Made by a program: the position numbers and the translations under genes. A stretch of DNA of 51,699 bases from Clostridia bacterium (lineage in GTDB: Bacteria; Bacillota; Clostridia; UBA1212; UBA1255), in assembly GCA_017935905.1 (NCBI GenBank), contig JAGBGO010000076.1, positions 1 through 51,699 on the forward strand. The letters run 5' to 3'. The notes beneath the pieces were generated by a model. The model was not told the DNA's origin, made no database searches, and saw only the letters and a program-made list of their open reading frames with translations. Positions 7,660 to 15,878 of the stretch are shown piece by piece. Each line of letters starts with the position of its first letter. Positions within the stretch are counted from its first letter, which is position 1.

Positions 7660-8748
7660 ATGCCGAGGCAAGGAAAAACGATGCACCCCAAGAAGAATAC
7701 CGCTAAAGCGGTTGCGGTTGTAACCGCCGTATTGGTTGGTGTCAGTGCCCTTTCCATTGCACAAGCCATTGCAGTTTACGATTCGTTTTTTCCGCGCTAT
7801 GAACGGTCGGATCCGTCCTTGACGCCCGGTATGTACGTTTATGCGCGCTATGAAGGTCGCCTGAAGCGCGAAAGCTTTTTCATTCCCTCCGGAAATAATC
7901 AACTTTGTGCATACTATTATCCCGTAACACAACCCAAAGCCCTTGCAGTAGCGGTGCACGGTATGCACGCCGGGGGCGACGATCTGCTGCCGCTGATTGA
8001 CCGATTGGTGGCGGAAGGTTACGCCGTACTGTCTTATGATGCCACGGCCACCTATTCTTCTTCGGGAGAGGACGGTATTGGAATGTGCCAGTTCATACGG
8101 GATTTAGATGCCGTGCTGAATTATTTGGCGGAGAGCGACGTTTACGGGGCTATTCCCCGCGTGTTAATCGGTCACAGTTTAGGGGGCAATGCGGTTGCAT
8201 CGGTGCTATCCCTTCATCAAGAAATTAAAGCGGCGGTGTGTATTGCGGCCATGACGGATGCGTCTACGCTGATGGTGGAAACGGCGCGTATGTACGTGCA
8301 TGATATTGCGTATACGGTTAAACCTGTTTTTGACGTTTATCAAAAGTATTTATTTGACGATTACACGGAGCTCAACGCAGTACGGGGCATCAATGACAGC
8401 CAAATCCCCATTTTACTTGCCCAGGGACTTCAAGACGACGTGATTCCCCACGATTCCATCGCTGTGACGGCAGAATTAGAAAAAATTACCAACCCCAACG
8501 TTTCCGTATATTACACAGACGGATCGCAGGGCACGCACACCGGCATTTTACAGGATGCCGATGCACTCACGTACCGGGAACTGGTAAGCGACACGCTGGA
8601 TGCCATGGAAGCCCGCAAAGGGGCGGCGCTGACGAACGCGGAGAAGAAAGCGTTCTATGCAGGCGTTGATCACCGCCGATACAGTGCCGTCAATCAAGAA
8701 TTGGTGGCGCGCATCCTGGATACGTTCCGGGCGGGACTTTCGGCATAG
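7660..8748 (+). CDS. Membrane-anchored alpha/beta hydrolase
   Basis: 362 residues. An N-terminal membrane helix (about 15-38) precedes an alpha/beta-hydrolase domain. The oxyanion region reads VHGMHAGGDD (about 99-108) and the nucleophile elbow GHSLGG carries Ser173. An Asp in QDDVIP and a His in TGTHTG fit the rest of a catalytic triad. The mature domain probably faces outside. GGGAGGGAG lies just before the start, and the gap to the preceding gene is only 15 bases, so it is probably part of the same transcript. The likely job is ester hydrolysis or acyl transfer on the lipid made by the upstream genes (inference). Confidence 0.8.
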   Translation: MPRQGKTMHPKKNTAKAVAVVTAVLVGVSALSIAQAIAVYDSFFPRYERSDPSLTPGMYVYARYEGRLKRESFFIPSGNNQLCAYYYPVTQPKALAVAVHGMHAGGDDLLPLIDRLVAEGYAVLSYDATATYSSSGEDGIGMCQFIRDLDAVLNYLAESDVYGAIPRVLIGHSLGGNAVASVLSLHQEIKAAVCIAAMTDASTLMVETARMYVHDIAYTVKPVFDVYQKYLFDDYTELNAVRGINDSQIPILLAQGLQDDVIPHDSIAVTAELEKITNPNVSVYYTDGSQGTHTGILQDADALTYRELVSDTLDAMEARKGAALTNAEKKAFYAGVDHRRYSAVNQELVARILDTFRAGLSA

Positions 8749-8799
8749 AGCGGGTAAAATGGAAAACTATACGTCTGCTTTACGTTTTCAAAAATGAGA

Positions 8800-8828
8800 T
8801 TTACAAACGAAACGTTTTGCTATACAAT
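8800..8828 (+). promoter_or_regulatory. Predicted internal promoter before the phosphodiesterase lipoprotein gene
   Basis: TTTACA (8800-8805), a 17-base spacer and TACAAT (8823-8828). The spacer contains AAACGTTT-like sequence (8810-8817) that could be an operator. It separates the acyl-ACP part from the downstream lipoprotein part of the cluster. Confidence 0.6.
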
Positions 8829-8860
8829 AAGCCCATAAATTTTAAAACAGAGGAATGCTT

Positions 8861-10489
8861 ATGAAATCGAACGTTAAGTTTTTGTCTATGCTGTTATGTT
8901 TACCTTTATTGTCCGCCATTTTACCCGCATGCTCGGAGAAGAAGCAGGACGAAAGCGATACTACCCCTTACAAGCACGTGGTGGTCATCGGTGTGGACGG
9001 TGCCGGTGCCTTCTTTAAAGAAGCCCACACCCCGAACTTGGATAAAATATTTGCCAAGGGTGCCGTTACCTACAAAATGCTGACGGCAGATCCTACCGTC
9101 AGTGCCCAGTGCTGGGGTTCTCTTTTGCACGGTGTAACCCCTGAATATCACAGACTGACCAACGGCATTGTGGAAACCCAGGCTTATCCTGCAAATTCTC
9201 CGTTTCCAAGCTTCTTTAAGGTGATTCGGGAACATAATAAAGACGCCGTGCTTGCGTCCTTCACTCACTGGAATCCCATTAACGTAGGTATTGTGGAAGA
9301 GAATATCGGCGTGCACAAAGAAGGAAATATGAGCGATCGGGATTTGACACAAGCCATTTGCACGTACGTGGAATCCCATGATCCCACCGCATTGTTCGTG
9401 CAATTTGATGAAGCCGACGAAGCCGGCCATGCATTCTTGTACGGCACCAAAAAACATTTGGACAAAATTACGGAATTGGACGGCTATATCGGACAGATTT
9501 ATCAGGCTTACAAGGATAAAGGTTTGCTTCAAGATACCCTTTTCATCGTCACGGCAGACCACGGCGGAAACGGCAACAGCCACGGCGGCCTTACGGACGC
9601 GGAGAAATACGTAATGTTTGCAGCCTGCGGTAAATCCGTACAAAAAGGTGAAATTCAAGATGTTGAAATTCGGGATACGGCCGCAATCGTGCTCCATGCC
9701 CTTGGCTACGATTGTCCCGCCGGATGGACGGCCCGCGTGCCTTCCGGATTGTTTAAAGGTGTGACGGCAAAGGAACGTCCGGTTTACACAAATAATAATT
9801 CCGATCGAAACCACGTAAACAAACCTACGCCGGAGGAAGATATTTCTAAATCGATTCAAACGCCCTTGAAAGTGTATCTGCCTTTAGACGGAACCATAAC
9901 GGACAAACAAGGCGGTGCCACTGCCCAGATCGGCAAACTCTATTTTGTGAAAGGTTTTTACGGACAAGGCGTATCCTTAGATGACGGCGCCGTTTCTTTG
10001 GAAGGATTTAAGCCGGGCAGAGACAGTTTCACGGTTTCTATGTGGATCAAGACGGAAGGTGCCGCCGGCGATCCTGCCATTCTTTCCAACAAAGATTGGA
10101 ACAGCGGACAGCATATAGGCTTCATACTGTCGCTGCAAAACAAGAACGATATTAAGTTTAATGCCGGAAACGGTGCGGCCCGCATGGATATCAGTGCGCC
10201 TCTTCCTTTTGATTTCAACGAAGGATGGATGCATCTGCTTTTGATTGTGGACCGAGATTCCGGGAAAGTGCATTTGAGTTACGATTTCGGTGATTTTATC
10301 ACGGCGGAAATTCCGGAGGCGCTGAAAAATTCTTCCTTTGACGGCATTGGCAGTCTTCATTTAGGTCAGGACGGTACGGGTACGTACAGTTGTGATCTTC
10401 CCGCTACGGTAGATGAATTGATGATTTTCGGCGGCGCATTGAGTGAAGGCGAGATTGCAGCGCTGGCAGCATACTACGGCAAAGAGTGA
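8861..10489 (+). CDS. Alkaline-phosphatase-superfamily phosphodiesterase lipoprotein with C-terminal LamG domain
   Basis: 542 residues. ATG 8861 is preferred over ATG 8855, which abuts the AGAGGA ribosome binding site. A signal peptide with lipobox LPAC gives lipid-modified Cys24. The catalytic domain (about 38-310) resembles the nucleotide pyrophosphatase/phosphodiesterase type. Metal ligands are visible in VIGVDGAGA (Asp46), DEADEAGH (about 184-191) and TADHGGNG (about 231-238). The nucleophile should be a Ser/Thr within DPTVSAQCWGS (about 77-87). After a linker, residues about 325-540 form a LamG-like beta-sandwich, which probably targets the enzyme to a glycan. Expected role: hydrolysis of phosphate mono- or diesters outside the membrane. 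Confidence 0.82.
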   Translation: MKSNVKFLSMLLCLPLLSAILPACSEKKQDESDTTPYKHVVVIGVDGAGAFFKEAHTPNLDKIFAKGAVTYKMLTADPTVSAQCWGSLLHGVTPEYHRLTNGIVETQAYPANSPFPSFFKVIREHNKDAVLASFTHWNPINVGIVEENIGVHKEGNMSDRDLTQAICTYVESHDPTALFVQFDEADEAGHAFLYGTKKHLDKITELDGYIGQIYQAYKDKGLLQDTLFIVTADHGGNGNSHGGLTDAEKYVMFAACGKSVQKGEIQDVEIRDTAAIVLHALGYDCPAGWTARVPSGLFKGVTAKERPVYTNNNSDRNHVNKPTPEEDISKSIQTPLKVYLPLDGTITDKQGGATAQIGKLYFVKGFYGQGVSLDDGAVSLEGFKPGRDSFTVSMWIKTEGAAGDPAILSNKDWNSGQHIGFILSLQNKNDIKFNAGNGAARMDISAPLPFDFNEGWMHLLLIVDRDSGKVHLSYDFGDFITAEIPEALKNSSFDGIGSLHLGQDGTGTYSCDLPATVDELMIFGGALSEGEIAALAAYYGKE

Positions 10490-10507
10490 AAAGGAGAAGA
10501 TGCATTG

Positions 10508-11212
10508 ATGAACGTTTTGGCGATTACTTGTCATCCGGATGATATGGAAGTTTATTGTGGGGGAACGCTCCTTAAATGTAAAATGCGGGGCGATACGGTT
10601 ACCGTGTGCCACGTAGCCAACGGCAATATGGGCCACATGGTGATTGAACCGGAAGAACTGCGGGAAATCCGCATTGAAGAAGCCAAGCAATCGGCGGCAA
10701 TGGCAGGTTTTCAAATTTGCACCTGCGACGTAGGGGATTTGAAGATCAACCCGGGAGATACCGCCATTCACGACCAACTGGTACAGGTCATTCGGGCAGC
10801 AAAACCGGATTTCATTATTACCCACGGGCCGGACGACTATATGGTGGATCATTCCGCTGTATCGGAATTGGTATTCCAGGCTTCTTTCTCCGCTACGGTG
10901 CCCCATTATAGGACGGATTTGGGGGCGGCGGTCCAATTGACGCCAATCTACTACTGTGATAATAATTGTCTTTTGCGTTGCGAGCCGGAGGAGTACGTGG
11001 ATATTACCTCGGCGTTCGAGCAGAAACTTCAAATGCTGGCTTGCCACAAAAGTCAGGTAAAATGGTTATTTGACCATGACGGCATTGACGTGCTGGACGA
11101 CCTGAAAACCTTCGCCCGCCTTCGCGGCATTCAATGTGACCGCAAGTACGCAGAAGGCTTTCGTGTGTGCAGAACCGGCCACCGCAACGTGCCGGAGCGG
11201 TTGCTTCCGTAA
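10508..11212 (+). CDS. PIG-L/LmbE-type N-acetylglucosaminyl deacetylase
   Basis: 234 residues. The start MNVLAITCHPDDMEVYCGG carries the zinc-binding HPDDxE motif (His9, Asp11, Asp12, Glu14), and a later ITHGPDDYMVDH matches the second conserved region. Family members remove the N-acetyl group from GlcNAc-linked molecules, including GlcNAc-phosphatidylinositol and mycothiol or bacillithiol precursors. A TTG codon at 10505 is three bases upstream and could also initiate; AGGAG lies at 10492-10496. No signal peptide, so cytoplasmic. Beside acyltransferases and extracytoplasmic enzymes it suggests sugar or glycolipid modification (inference). Confidence 0.82.
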   Translation: MNVLAITCHPDDMEVYCGGTLLKCKMRGDTVTVCHVANGNMGHMVIEPEELREIRIEEAKQSAAMAGFQICTCDVGDLKINPGDTAIHDQLVQVIRAAKPDFIITHGPDDYMVDHSAVSELVFQASFSATVPHYRTDLGAAVQLTPIYYCDNNCLLRCEPEEYVDITSAFEQKLQMLACHKSQVKWLFDHDGIDVLDDLKTFARLRGIQCDRKYAEGFRVCRTGHRNVPERLLP

Positions 11213-11228
11213 GGAGGATAGCGGAACA

Positions 11229-12830
11229 GTGAAGGGTGTAAAATGGATCATTTTTTCTTTACTGATCTTGGCGCTGTTTTTATCCGGCTTTTCATGTACG
11301 GGTGCAAGAAAAGTTCCGGAAGCGTCTGTTTCGCCCTCTTTGCAACCCACTGAAACACCGGATTTGACAAAAGTTTTTTGCGTCGAGAACTACGGTGCCA
11401 AAGGCGACGGCACGACCAATGACGGTAAGGCGATTTCTAAAGCTATCGCAGCCGCTGTTGCCGATGCTGCTCCTAAGAAAATTGTACAGTTTCAAGCCGG
11501 CAAGACGTACCGGGTAACCGCAGTACCTACACAGAATCGGAATAACTGCCTTTTTGACTTGAAGGCTGCCAAGAACGTCCATATTCAAGGGAGTAACACA
11601 AAAATTCTACTAAAGGCACCGGTGCGCATTGGTATGATTTCCGATACCAATCAATGCAGTATGTCGGGCTTTATCTTTGATTACGCACCGAAACCCTTTG
11701 TCGTTGGAAAAGTAATCCAAAAAGGGGCCGATTATATCGACTTTGCCACCTCGGAGGAACTGGCGATTCCTACAGATTGGAAAGCCCCCTCTACTTTCTT
11801 TGCGTTTCGTAACAAAGAAAATGAACGTCTGCACTTTTTCTCCACAGGTTACACCAAACTGGGGGAGAAGAAGTATCGTTTGCATATAAAATCGGACAGT
11901 ACCGGAAAACCGAATCAGGCAGCGATCGGGGAAGAATTTATATTGCCTGTGCCCGGCGCTTCCCATTCGGACGGAGGCGGTAGCGCTTTTACCATCGGGA
12001 CCAGCAGTGGACTTCAAATGTCTGATATTCGGATTTACAGCTTGCCCAACTTTGGATTTAATATTCGTTGTAATGACGGCGATTTGTTTTTTGAAAATAT
12101 TTCCTTTCGACCGGAACCGGATTCTGATATTCACTTGGTTTGTTGGCGGGATGGATTTCACGTGAAAGATAATAGCGGCCAGATTATTTGGGATAAATGT
12201 GATATGGGTCCTCTTGGGGATGACGCCTTCAATCTTTCATCGGTTTGTATGAAGGTTGTCAAAATCTCTGAAACCCAAGACACGTTTCGGTTGCTTCCTA
12301 TGGAAGGTACGGCGGCACGCCCTGCCCTCCAAGTGGGGGATGAATTTGTGGCGTATAATAATTTTACGGGAGAATTGATTGGGACGGGCACAATCGCCGA
12401 AATTATAGATACCAGCCCGGTTCGCTTCAAAAGTGATGCTCCGCTTCCGAATGCGGACAAAGAAACGTATTTTTGTTTCTACCGGTATGCAAATCCCAAT
12501 TACGTGGTGCGCAATTCCACCATTGAGGGAACGGTGCGGGTTCGCTGTCCCGGCATTTTTGAAAATTGCAAATTCAACGTCTTTTGGCTGAAAATTGAAA
12601 ATGAAACTTTCTTTGAAGGTCCCGTTCCAAAGGATATTACTTTTAAGGATTGTTCTTTCCAATCTCTATCCGGGAGAAACAAAAATATTGTACAAATTGG
12701 AACACGATACCAAAATAATCCCACGGAACCGGCACAATATAAATGTAAGAATATTGTATTTCAAGGTTGTACGTGGCTGGGCGGAACCGGTTATTCTGCG
12801 GAACCGGGGAATGAAGTGGTGGTAAAATGA
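11229..12830 (+). CDS. Lipoprotein with pectate-lyase-like parallel beta-helix
   Basis: 533 residues from a GTG start at 11229, placed by AGGAGG at 11212-11217 and because it begins a clean lipoprotein signal peptide with Cys23 (SGFSC). The start of the mature domain, ENYGAKGDGTTNDGKAI, is typical of the pectate lyase superfamily 3 fold. Repeats with short aromatic, Asn- and Ile-rich strands follow (HIQGSNT, IRCNDGDLFFENISF, IENCKF-like turns). A polysaccharide lyase or epimerase activity is possible, but no catalytic set can be assigned by eye. It overlaps the DUF523 gene by 4 bases (ATGA). Confidence 0.75.
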   Translation: MKGVKWIIFSLLILALFLSGFSCTGARKVPEASVSPSLQPTETPDLTKVFCVENYGAKGDGTTNDGKAISKAIAAAVADAAPKKIVQFQAGKTYRVTAVPTQNRNNCLFDLKAAKNVHIQGSNTKILLKAPVRIGMISDTNQCSMSGFIFDYAPKPFVVGKVIQKGADYIDFATSEELAIPTDWKAPSTFFAFRNKENERLHFFSTGYTKLGEKKYRLHIKSDSTGKPNQAAIGEEFILPVPGASHSDGGGSAFTIGTSSGLQMSDIRIYSLPNFGFNIRCNDGDLFFENISFRPEPDSDIHLVCWRDGFHVKDNSGQIIWDKCDMGPLGDDAFNLSSVCMKVVKISETQDTFRLLPMEGTAARPALQVGDEFVAYNNFTGELIGTGTIAEIIDTSPVRFKSDAPLPNADKETYFCFYRYANPNYVVRNSTIEGTVRVRCPGIFENCKFNVFWLKIENETFFEGPVPKDITFKDCSFQSLSGRNKNIVQIGTRYQNNPTEPAQYKCKNIVFQGCTWLGGTGYSAEPGNEVVVK

Positions 12831-13264
12831 TTATCGTCAGCGCGTGTCTTTTAGGCGAGAATTGTAAATATAACGGCGGAAATAATTATCATCCTAATGT
12901 GGTTTCTTACGTGCAGGGTCAGGAAGTGCTGGCAATTTGCCCTGAAATGCTTGCCGGTATGGGATGCCCCAGGACGCCGGTTGAAATTGTGGATGGTGTG
13001 GTGATGGACCGAGATGGAAATAATGTGGATGCTATTTTGCGACAAGGGGTGGCACGGGCGATGGACCTTGTGCTTCAGGAAGACATCAAATGCGCCATTT
13101 TACAGTCTCGAAGCCCCACTTGCGGCGTAAAGCAAGTTTATGACGGCACTTTCTCCGGAAAATTAGTAGAAGGTGCCGGGATATTTGCCCGAGCGTTAAT
13201 GGATGCCGGATATTTGGTGTTGGACGCGGAAGAAATCGGTTCGAAAGGACCGATTGGGCAATAA
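12827..13264 (+). CDS. DUF523 family protein
   Basis: 145 residues. It starts with the family signature SACLLGENCKYNGG and contains CPEMLAGMGCPRTP and SRSPTCGVKQVYDGTFSGK, with conserved cysteines (8, 13, 43, 50 and 95 by eye) that could bind metal or an Fe-S cluster. Length and motifs are normal for DUF523 (YbbK-like); the biochemical function is not established. It is translationally coupled to the lipoprotein gene before it, although there is no clear functional link. Confidence 0.85.
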   Translation: MIIVSACLLGENCKYNGGNNYHPNVVSYVQGQEVLAICPEMLAGMGCPRTPVEIVDGVVMDRDGNNVDAILRQGVARAMDLVLQEDIKCAILQSRSPTCGVKQVYDGTFSGKLVEGAGIFARALMDAGYLVLDAEEIGSKGPIGQ

Positions 13265-13426
13265 GGCAGGATTTTGGGTACTACTGCCCAAGGGTTGGGT
13301 AAAATATGCGATTTGCTGTACCATTTGCCCAAAAAGCGTGGAGAAACGCGCAGAAAAGCTCTTCTTGCCGCAAATTCATTTGGATTTTTGGGCAATAAAC
13401 ACACAAAATGATCTGTATTGCCCAAA
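13254..13426. repeat. Intergenic cluster of the word TTGGGCA/TTGGGTA in alternating orientation
   Basis: Seven copies by eye: TTGGGCAATAA (13254), TTTTGGGTA (13272), TGCCCAA (13285), TTGGGTAAAAT (13295), TTGCCCAAAAA (13325), TTTTTGGGCAATAA (13385) and TTGCCCAAA (13418). Orientations run + + - + - + -. The cluster fills the gap between the convergent DUF523 and glutamate dehydrogenase genes; its first copy contains the DUF523 stop codon. No gene is seen in the gap. Confidence 0.75.
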
Positions 13427-13460
13427 CCCATACACAACCACACAAAACTATACCAACTCA

Positions 13461-13494
13461 TAAAAAAACTGCCGACAGAATTTCTGCCGGCAGT
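13461..13494 (-). terminator. Rho-independent terminator of the glutamate dehydrogenase gene
   Basis: CTGCCG (13469-13474) pairs with CGGCAG (13488-13493), extended by flanking pairs; on the minus strand the stem is followed by a run of T (the A-run 13462-13468). Confidence 0.9.
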
Positions 13495-13529
13495 CATTTC
13501 ATCGTCTATTTGTAAGACAAGTTGTGGTA

Positions 13530-14816
13530 TTAAACCCATCCTCTGATCTTTGCAGCGTTTGCAACGCGGTTGATAGCAACTACGTAAGCAGCATCGCGCA
13601 TATACAGATTCTTCTCTTGTGCCAAATTGTAAACGTTATGGAACGCCTTGGTCATTGCACTCTCGAGTTTCTCCAAAACTTCTTCCTTGGACCAGTAGTA
13701 GTTCATATTACCCTGAACCTGCTCGAAGTAGCTGCAGGTTACGCCGCCTGCGTTGCTCAAGAAGTCAGGAATCAACATAATGCCTGCATCCTGAATTAAC
13801 TGGTCGCAGTCCGGAGTCGTAGGACCGTTGGCAGCTTCGCACAAAATCTTAACTTTCTTGGAAATGTTGGGGAATACTTCAGGTGTAATCTGATTCTCAA
13901 GTGCAGCAGGAATCAAAATATCTACGTCTTGGCAGAGCCAGTCGCTGCCGGGAAGTACTTCGTATCCCAAAGCCTGTGCTTTGTTCTTGTCAATGCTACC
14001 GAAGGTATCCTTGATATCAGCAAGTTCTGCGGGGTTGCAACCTTCCATCTTGCGGAACGTGTAGGAAACCTTATCTGTAGCGTCCCAGCTGGAAATTGCG
14101 ATGAGCTTACCGCCTAAATCTACGTACATACGAGCAGCGTACTCACCAACGTTACCGAAACCTTGCATACTTGCAGTGGTCTTAGTAATATCGATCTTCA
14201 TGTTCTTCAAGCACTCGCGCAAGCAGTAAACAACACCGTAACCGGTAGCTTCTGTACGGCCTAAAGAACCGCCCATACCTACGGGTTTACCGGTGATCAT
14301 ACCGGGGAAGCGTTTGCCGGTGATGGACTCGTACTCATCCAGCATCCACATCATGTGCTGACCGTTGGTCATTACGTCGGGAGCGGGAACGTCGATGTTG
14401 TAACCTACTTGGCTGTGCAGGCGACGAATAAAGCCGCGGCACAGACGCTCTTGCTCGCCCTGGGACATGGTACGGGGATCGCAGATAACGCCACCTTTAG
14501 CACCACCCAAAGGAATATCTACAACGGCGCACTTCCAGGTCATCCACATAGAAAGTGCACGAACGGTGTCTGCAGTCTCGTGGGGGTGGAAACGAAGGCC
14601 GCCCTTTCCGGGACCTCTTGCGTCGTTATGAATCATACGGAATGCCTTGAAAATCTTCGTAGAACCATCATCCATCTTTACGGGAATGGTGAAGTGAACT
14701 TCCTGGCGGTGTTGACGGAGCAAATCGCGGGTAGCCTGATCTAAATCCAACATCTCAGCTACACGGTCAAACTGGGTCTTTGCGTTGTCATACGGATTGT
14801 AATTTTGATTTGCCAT
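13530..14816 (-). CDS. gdhA: Glutamate dehydrogenase (Glu/Leu/Phe/Val dehydrogenase family)
   Basis: 428 residues, normal for hexameric clostridial/RocG-type enzymes. The substrate site shows GPGKGGLRFHP and PLGGAKGGV with its catalytic lysine, plus VPAPDVMTNG. The nucleotide fold appears as GFGNVGEYAARM, and STVTC-like NAGGVTCSYFE lies near the C-terminus. It interconverts glutamate and 2-oxoglutarate with ammonia using NAD(P). The coenzyme cannot be fixed by eye; the short RocG/GudB-like form favours NAD and a catabolic role in amino-acid fermentation. AGGAGG precedes the start. Monocistronic, with its own terminator, and divergent from the PadR operon. Confidence 0.94.
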   Translation of the reverse strand: MANQNYNPYDNAKTQFDRVAEMLDLDQATRDLLRQHRQEVHFTIPVKMDDGSTKIFKAFRMIHNDARGPGKGGLRFHPHETADTVRALSMWMTWKCAVVDIPLGGAKGGVICDPRTMSQGEQERLCRGFIRRLHSQVGYNIDVPAPDVMTNGQHMMWMLDEYESITGKRFPGMITGKPVGMGGSLGRTEATGYGVVYCLRECLKNMKIDITKTTASMQGFGNVGEYAARMYVDLGGKLIAISSWDATDKVSYTFRKMEGCNPAELADIKDTFGSIDKNKAQALGYEVLPGSDWLCQDVDILIPAALENQITPEVFPNISKKVKILCEAANGPTTPDCDQLIQDAGIMLIPDFLSNAGGVTCSYFEQVQGNMNYYWSKEEVLEKLESAMTKAFHNVYNLAQEKNLYMRDAAYVVAINRVANAAKIRGWV

Positions 14817-14929
14817 ATAAGAACCTCCTATTAAATATATGTGCTCGCATTAAAAAATACTGCGAAATATAAGATACTCTTTTTTTGCGGCGCTGTCAAT
14901 AAATTTTTTGACGAAAACCCGCAAGGGGA

Positions 14930-14965
14930 TTGACTTTTGAGTATACTTCGTGATACGATGTATAC
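14930..14965 (+). promoter_or_regulatory. PadR promoter overlapped by an inverted-repeat operator
   Basis: TTGACT (14930-14935) and a weak -10 TACGAT (14954-14959). The region between holds GTATAC at 14941 and again at 14960. The inverted repeat ATACTTCGT/ACGATGTAT has one mismatch. An operator covering the spacer and -10 fits autorepression by the PadR protein encoded 19 bases downstream. Confidence 0.65.
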
Positions 14966-14983
14966 CGTAACGGGAGGTATGCT

Positions 14984-15304
14984 ATGGATATTCAACTCAA
15001 ACGCGGTCTTTTGGACGTATGCGTGCTGGCGGCCATTAAGAATGAAGACTCTTACGGCTACAAGATTATTAAAGATCTGCAGCCCTGTCTTGCCTTGTCC
15101 GAATCTACGCTGTATACCATATTAAAACGGCTGGAAGCGGCGAATATGCTCACGGTGCGCACGGTGGAACACGGGGGACGGCTTCGGAAATATTATCACA
15201 TTACAGCGGCGGGCCTTTCCCGTATTGAAGAATTTAAAGCAGAATGGCAGGAAATGCTGGACATTTATCAATTTGTCACCAAGGAGGATGCATCCCATGA
15301 CTAA
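14984..15304 (+). CDS. PadR-family transcriptional repressor
   Basis: 106 residues, a minimal PadR. The winged-helix N-terminus reads LKRGLLDVCVLAAIKNEDSYGYKI (split by me only for reading), followed by SESTLYTILKRLEA and the wing region RKYYHITAAG. Such regulators sense small molecules or envelope stress and usually repress their own operon. GGGAGGT sits 6-12 bases upstream. The gene overlaps the DUF1700 gene by 8 bases. PadR/DUF1700/DUF4097 triads are common in Firmicutes and are associated with envelope stress or antibiotic response (family knowledge). Confidence 0.9.
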   Translation: MDIQLKRGLLDVCVLAAIKNEDSYGYKIIKDLQPCLALSESTLYTILKRLEAANMLTVRTVEHGGRLRKYYHITAAGLSRIEEFKAEWQEMLDIYQFVTKEDASHD

Positions 15305-15863
15305 GATACAGTTTTTGTTGGCACTGGGTGAGCGGTTATCCGGTTTACCTAAAGAGGAGATGGAAGAACGTTTGCGGTTCTACAGCGAAATGATCGAAGA
15401 TCGCATGGAAGAAGGTCTTTCGGAGGAGGAAGCGGTGGCGGCCGTAGGTTCTGTGGAAGAAATCGGGGCGCAGCTCGGGGCGGATACGCCTTCTCCCAAA
15501 ACGGCGAAGGAGCCAAAATCTTCAAAACGTAAGATGCCCACTTGGGCCATCGTTCTTTTAATTGTAGGATCTCCCCTTTGGTTGTCTTTGCTGATTGCAG
15601 CCTTTGCAGTTGCCCTTTCCCTTTATGCGGCGCTGTGGTCCGTCATTCTCGCTTTGTGGGCAGTCTTCGGTGCCCTTGTTGTGAGCGGCTTCAGCGTTAC
15701 TTTGGGCGGTATCGGCGTATTTTGTATGGGCAAGGAAATTGCCGGATTGGCCATGATTGGAGCCGGTTTGGTTCTCGCGGGGCTATCGATTTTCTTCTTC
15801 TTTGGGTGCAAGGCGGCCACGAAAGGTGCTGCGTGGCTGACAAAGATTTGGGCACGGGATTAG
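15297..15863 (+). CDS. DUF1700 (HAAS-type) membrane protein
   Basis: 188 residues. A helical N-terminus (about 1-60, LGERLSGLPKEEMEERLRFY...) typical of DUF1700/HAAS modules precedes three to four hydrophobic helices (about 82-175). AAGGAGG at 15281-15287 selects ATG 15297, which overlaps the end of the PadR gene. Family members are thought to act with the adjacent PadR and DUF4097 proteins as a membrane sensing module; the mechanism is not established. Confidence 0.85.
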   Translation: MTKIQFLLALGERLSGLPKEEMEERLRFYSEMIEDRMEEGLSEEEAVAAVGSVEEIGAQLGADTPSPKTAKEPKSSKRKMPTWAIVLLIVGSPLWLSLLIAAFAVALSLYAALWSVILALWAVFGALVVSGFSVTLGGIGVFCMGKEIAGLAMIGAGLVLAGLSIFFFFGCKAATKGAAWLTKIWARD

Positions 15864-15878
15864 AAAGGAGGAAGTGTA

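Noticed and set aside
7282..7968. A 228-codon minus-strand frame across the end of the LRAT-PPTase gene
   Set aside because: It overlaps two convincing plus-strand genes, has no ribosome binding site and no protein-like motif.
8921..9859. A 312-codon minus-strand frame opposite the phosphodiesterase lipoprotein
   Set aside because: Antisense shadow; the plus-strand gene has a signal peptide and metal-binding motifs.
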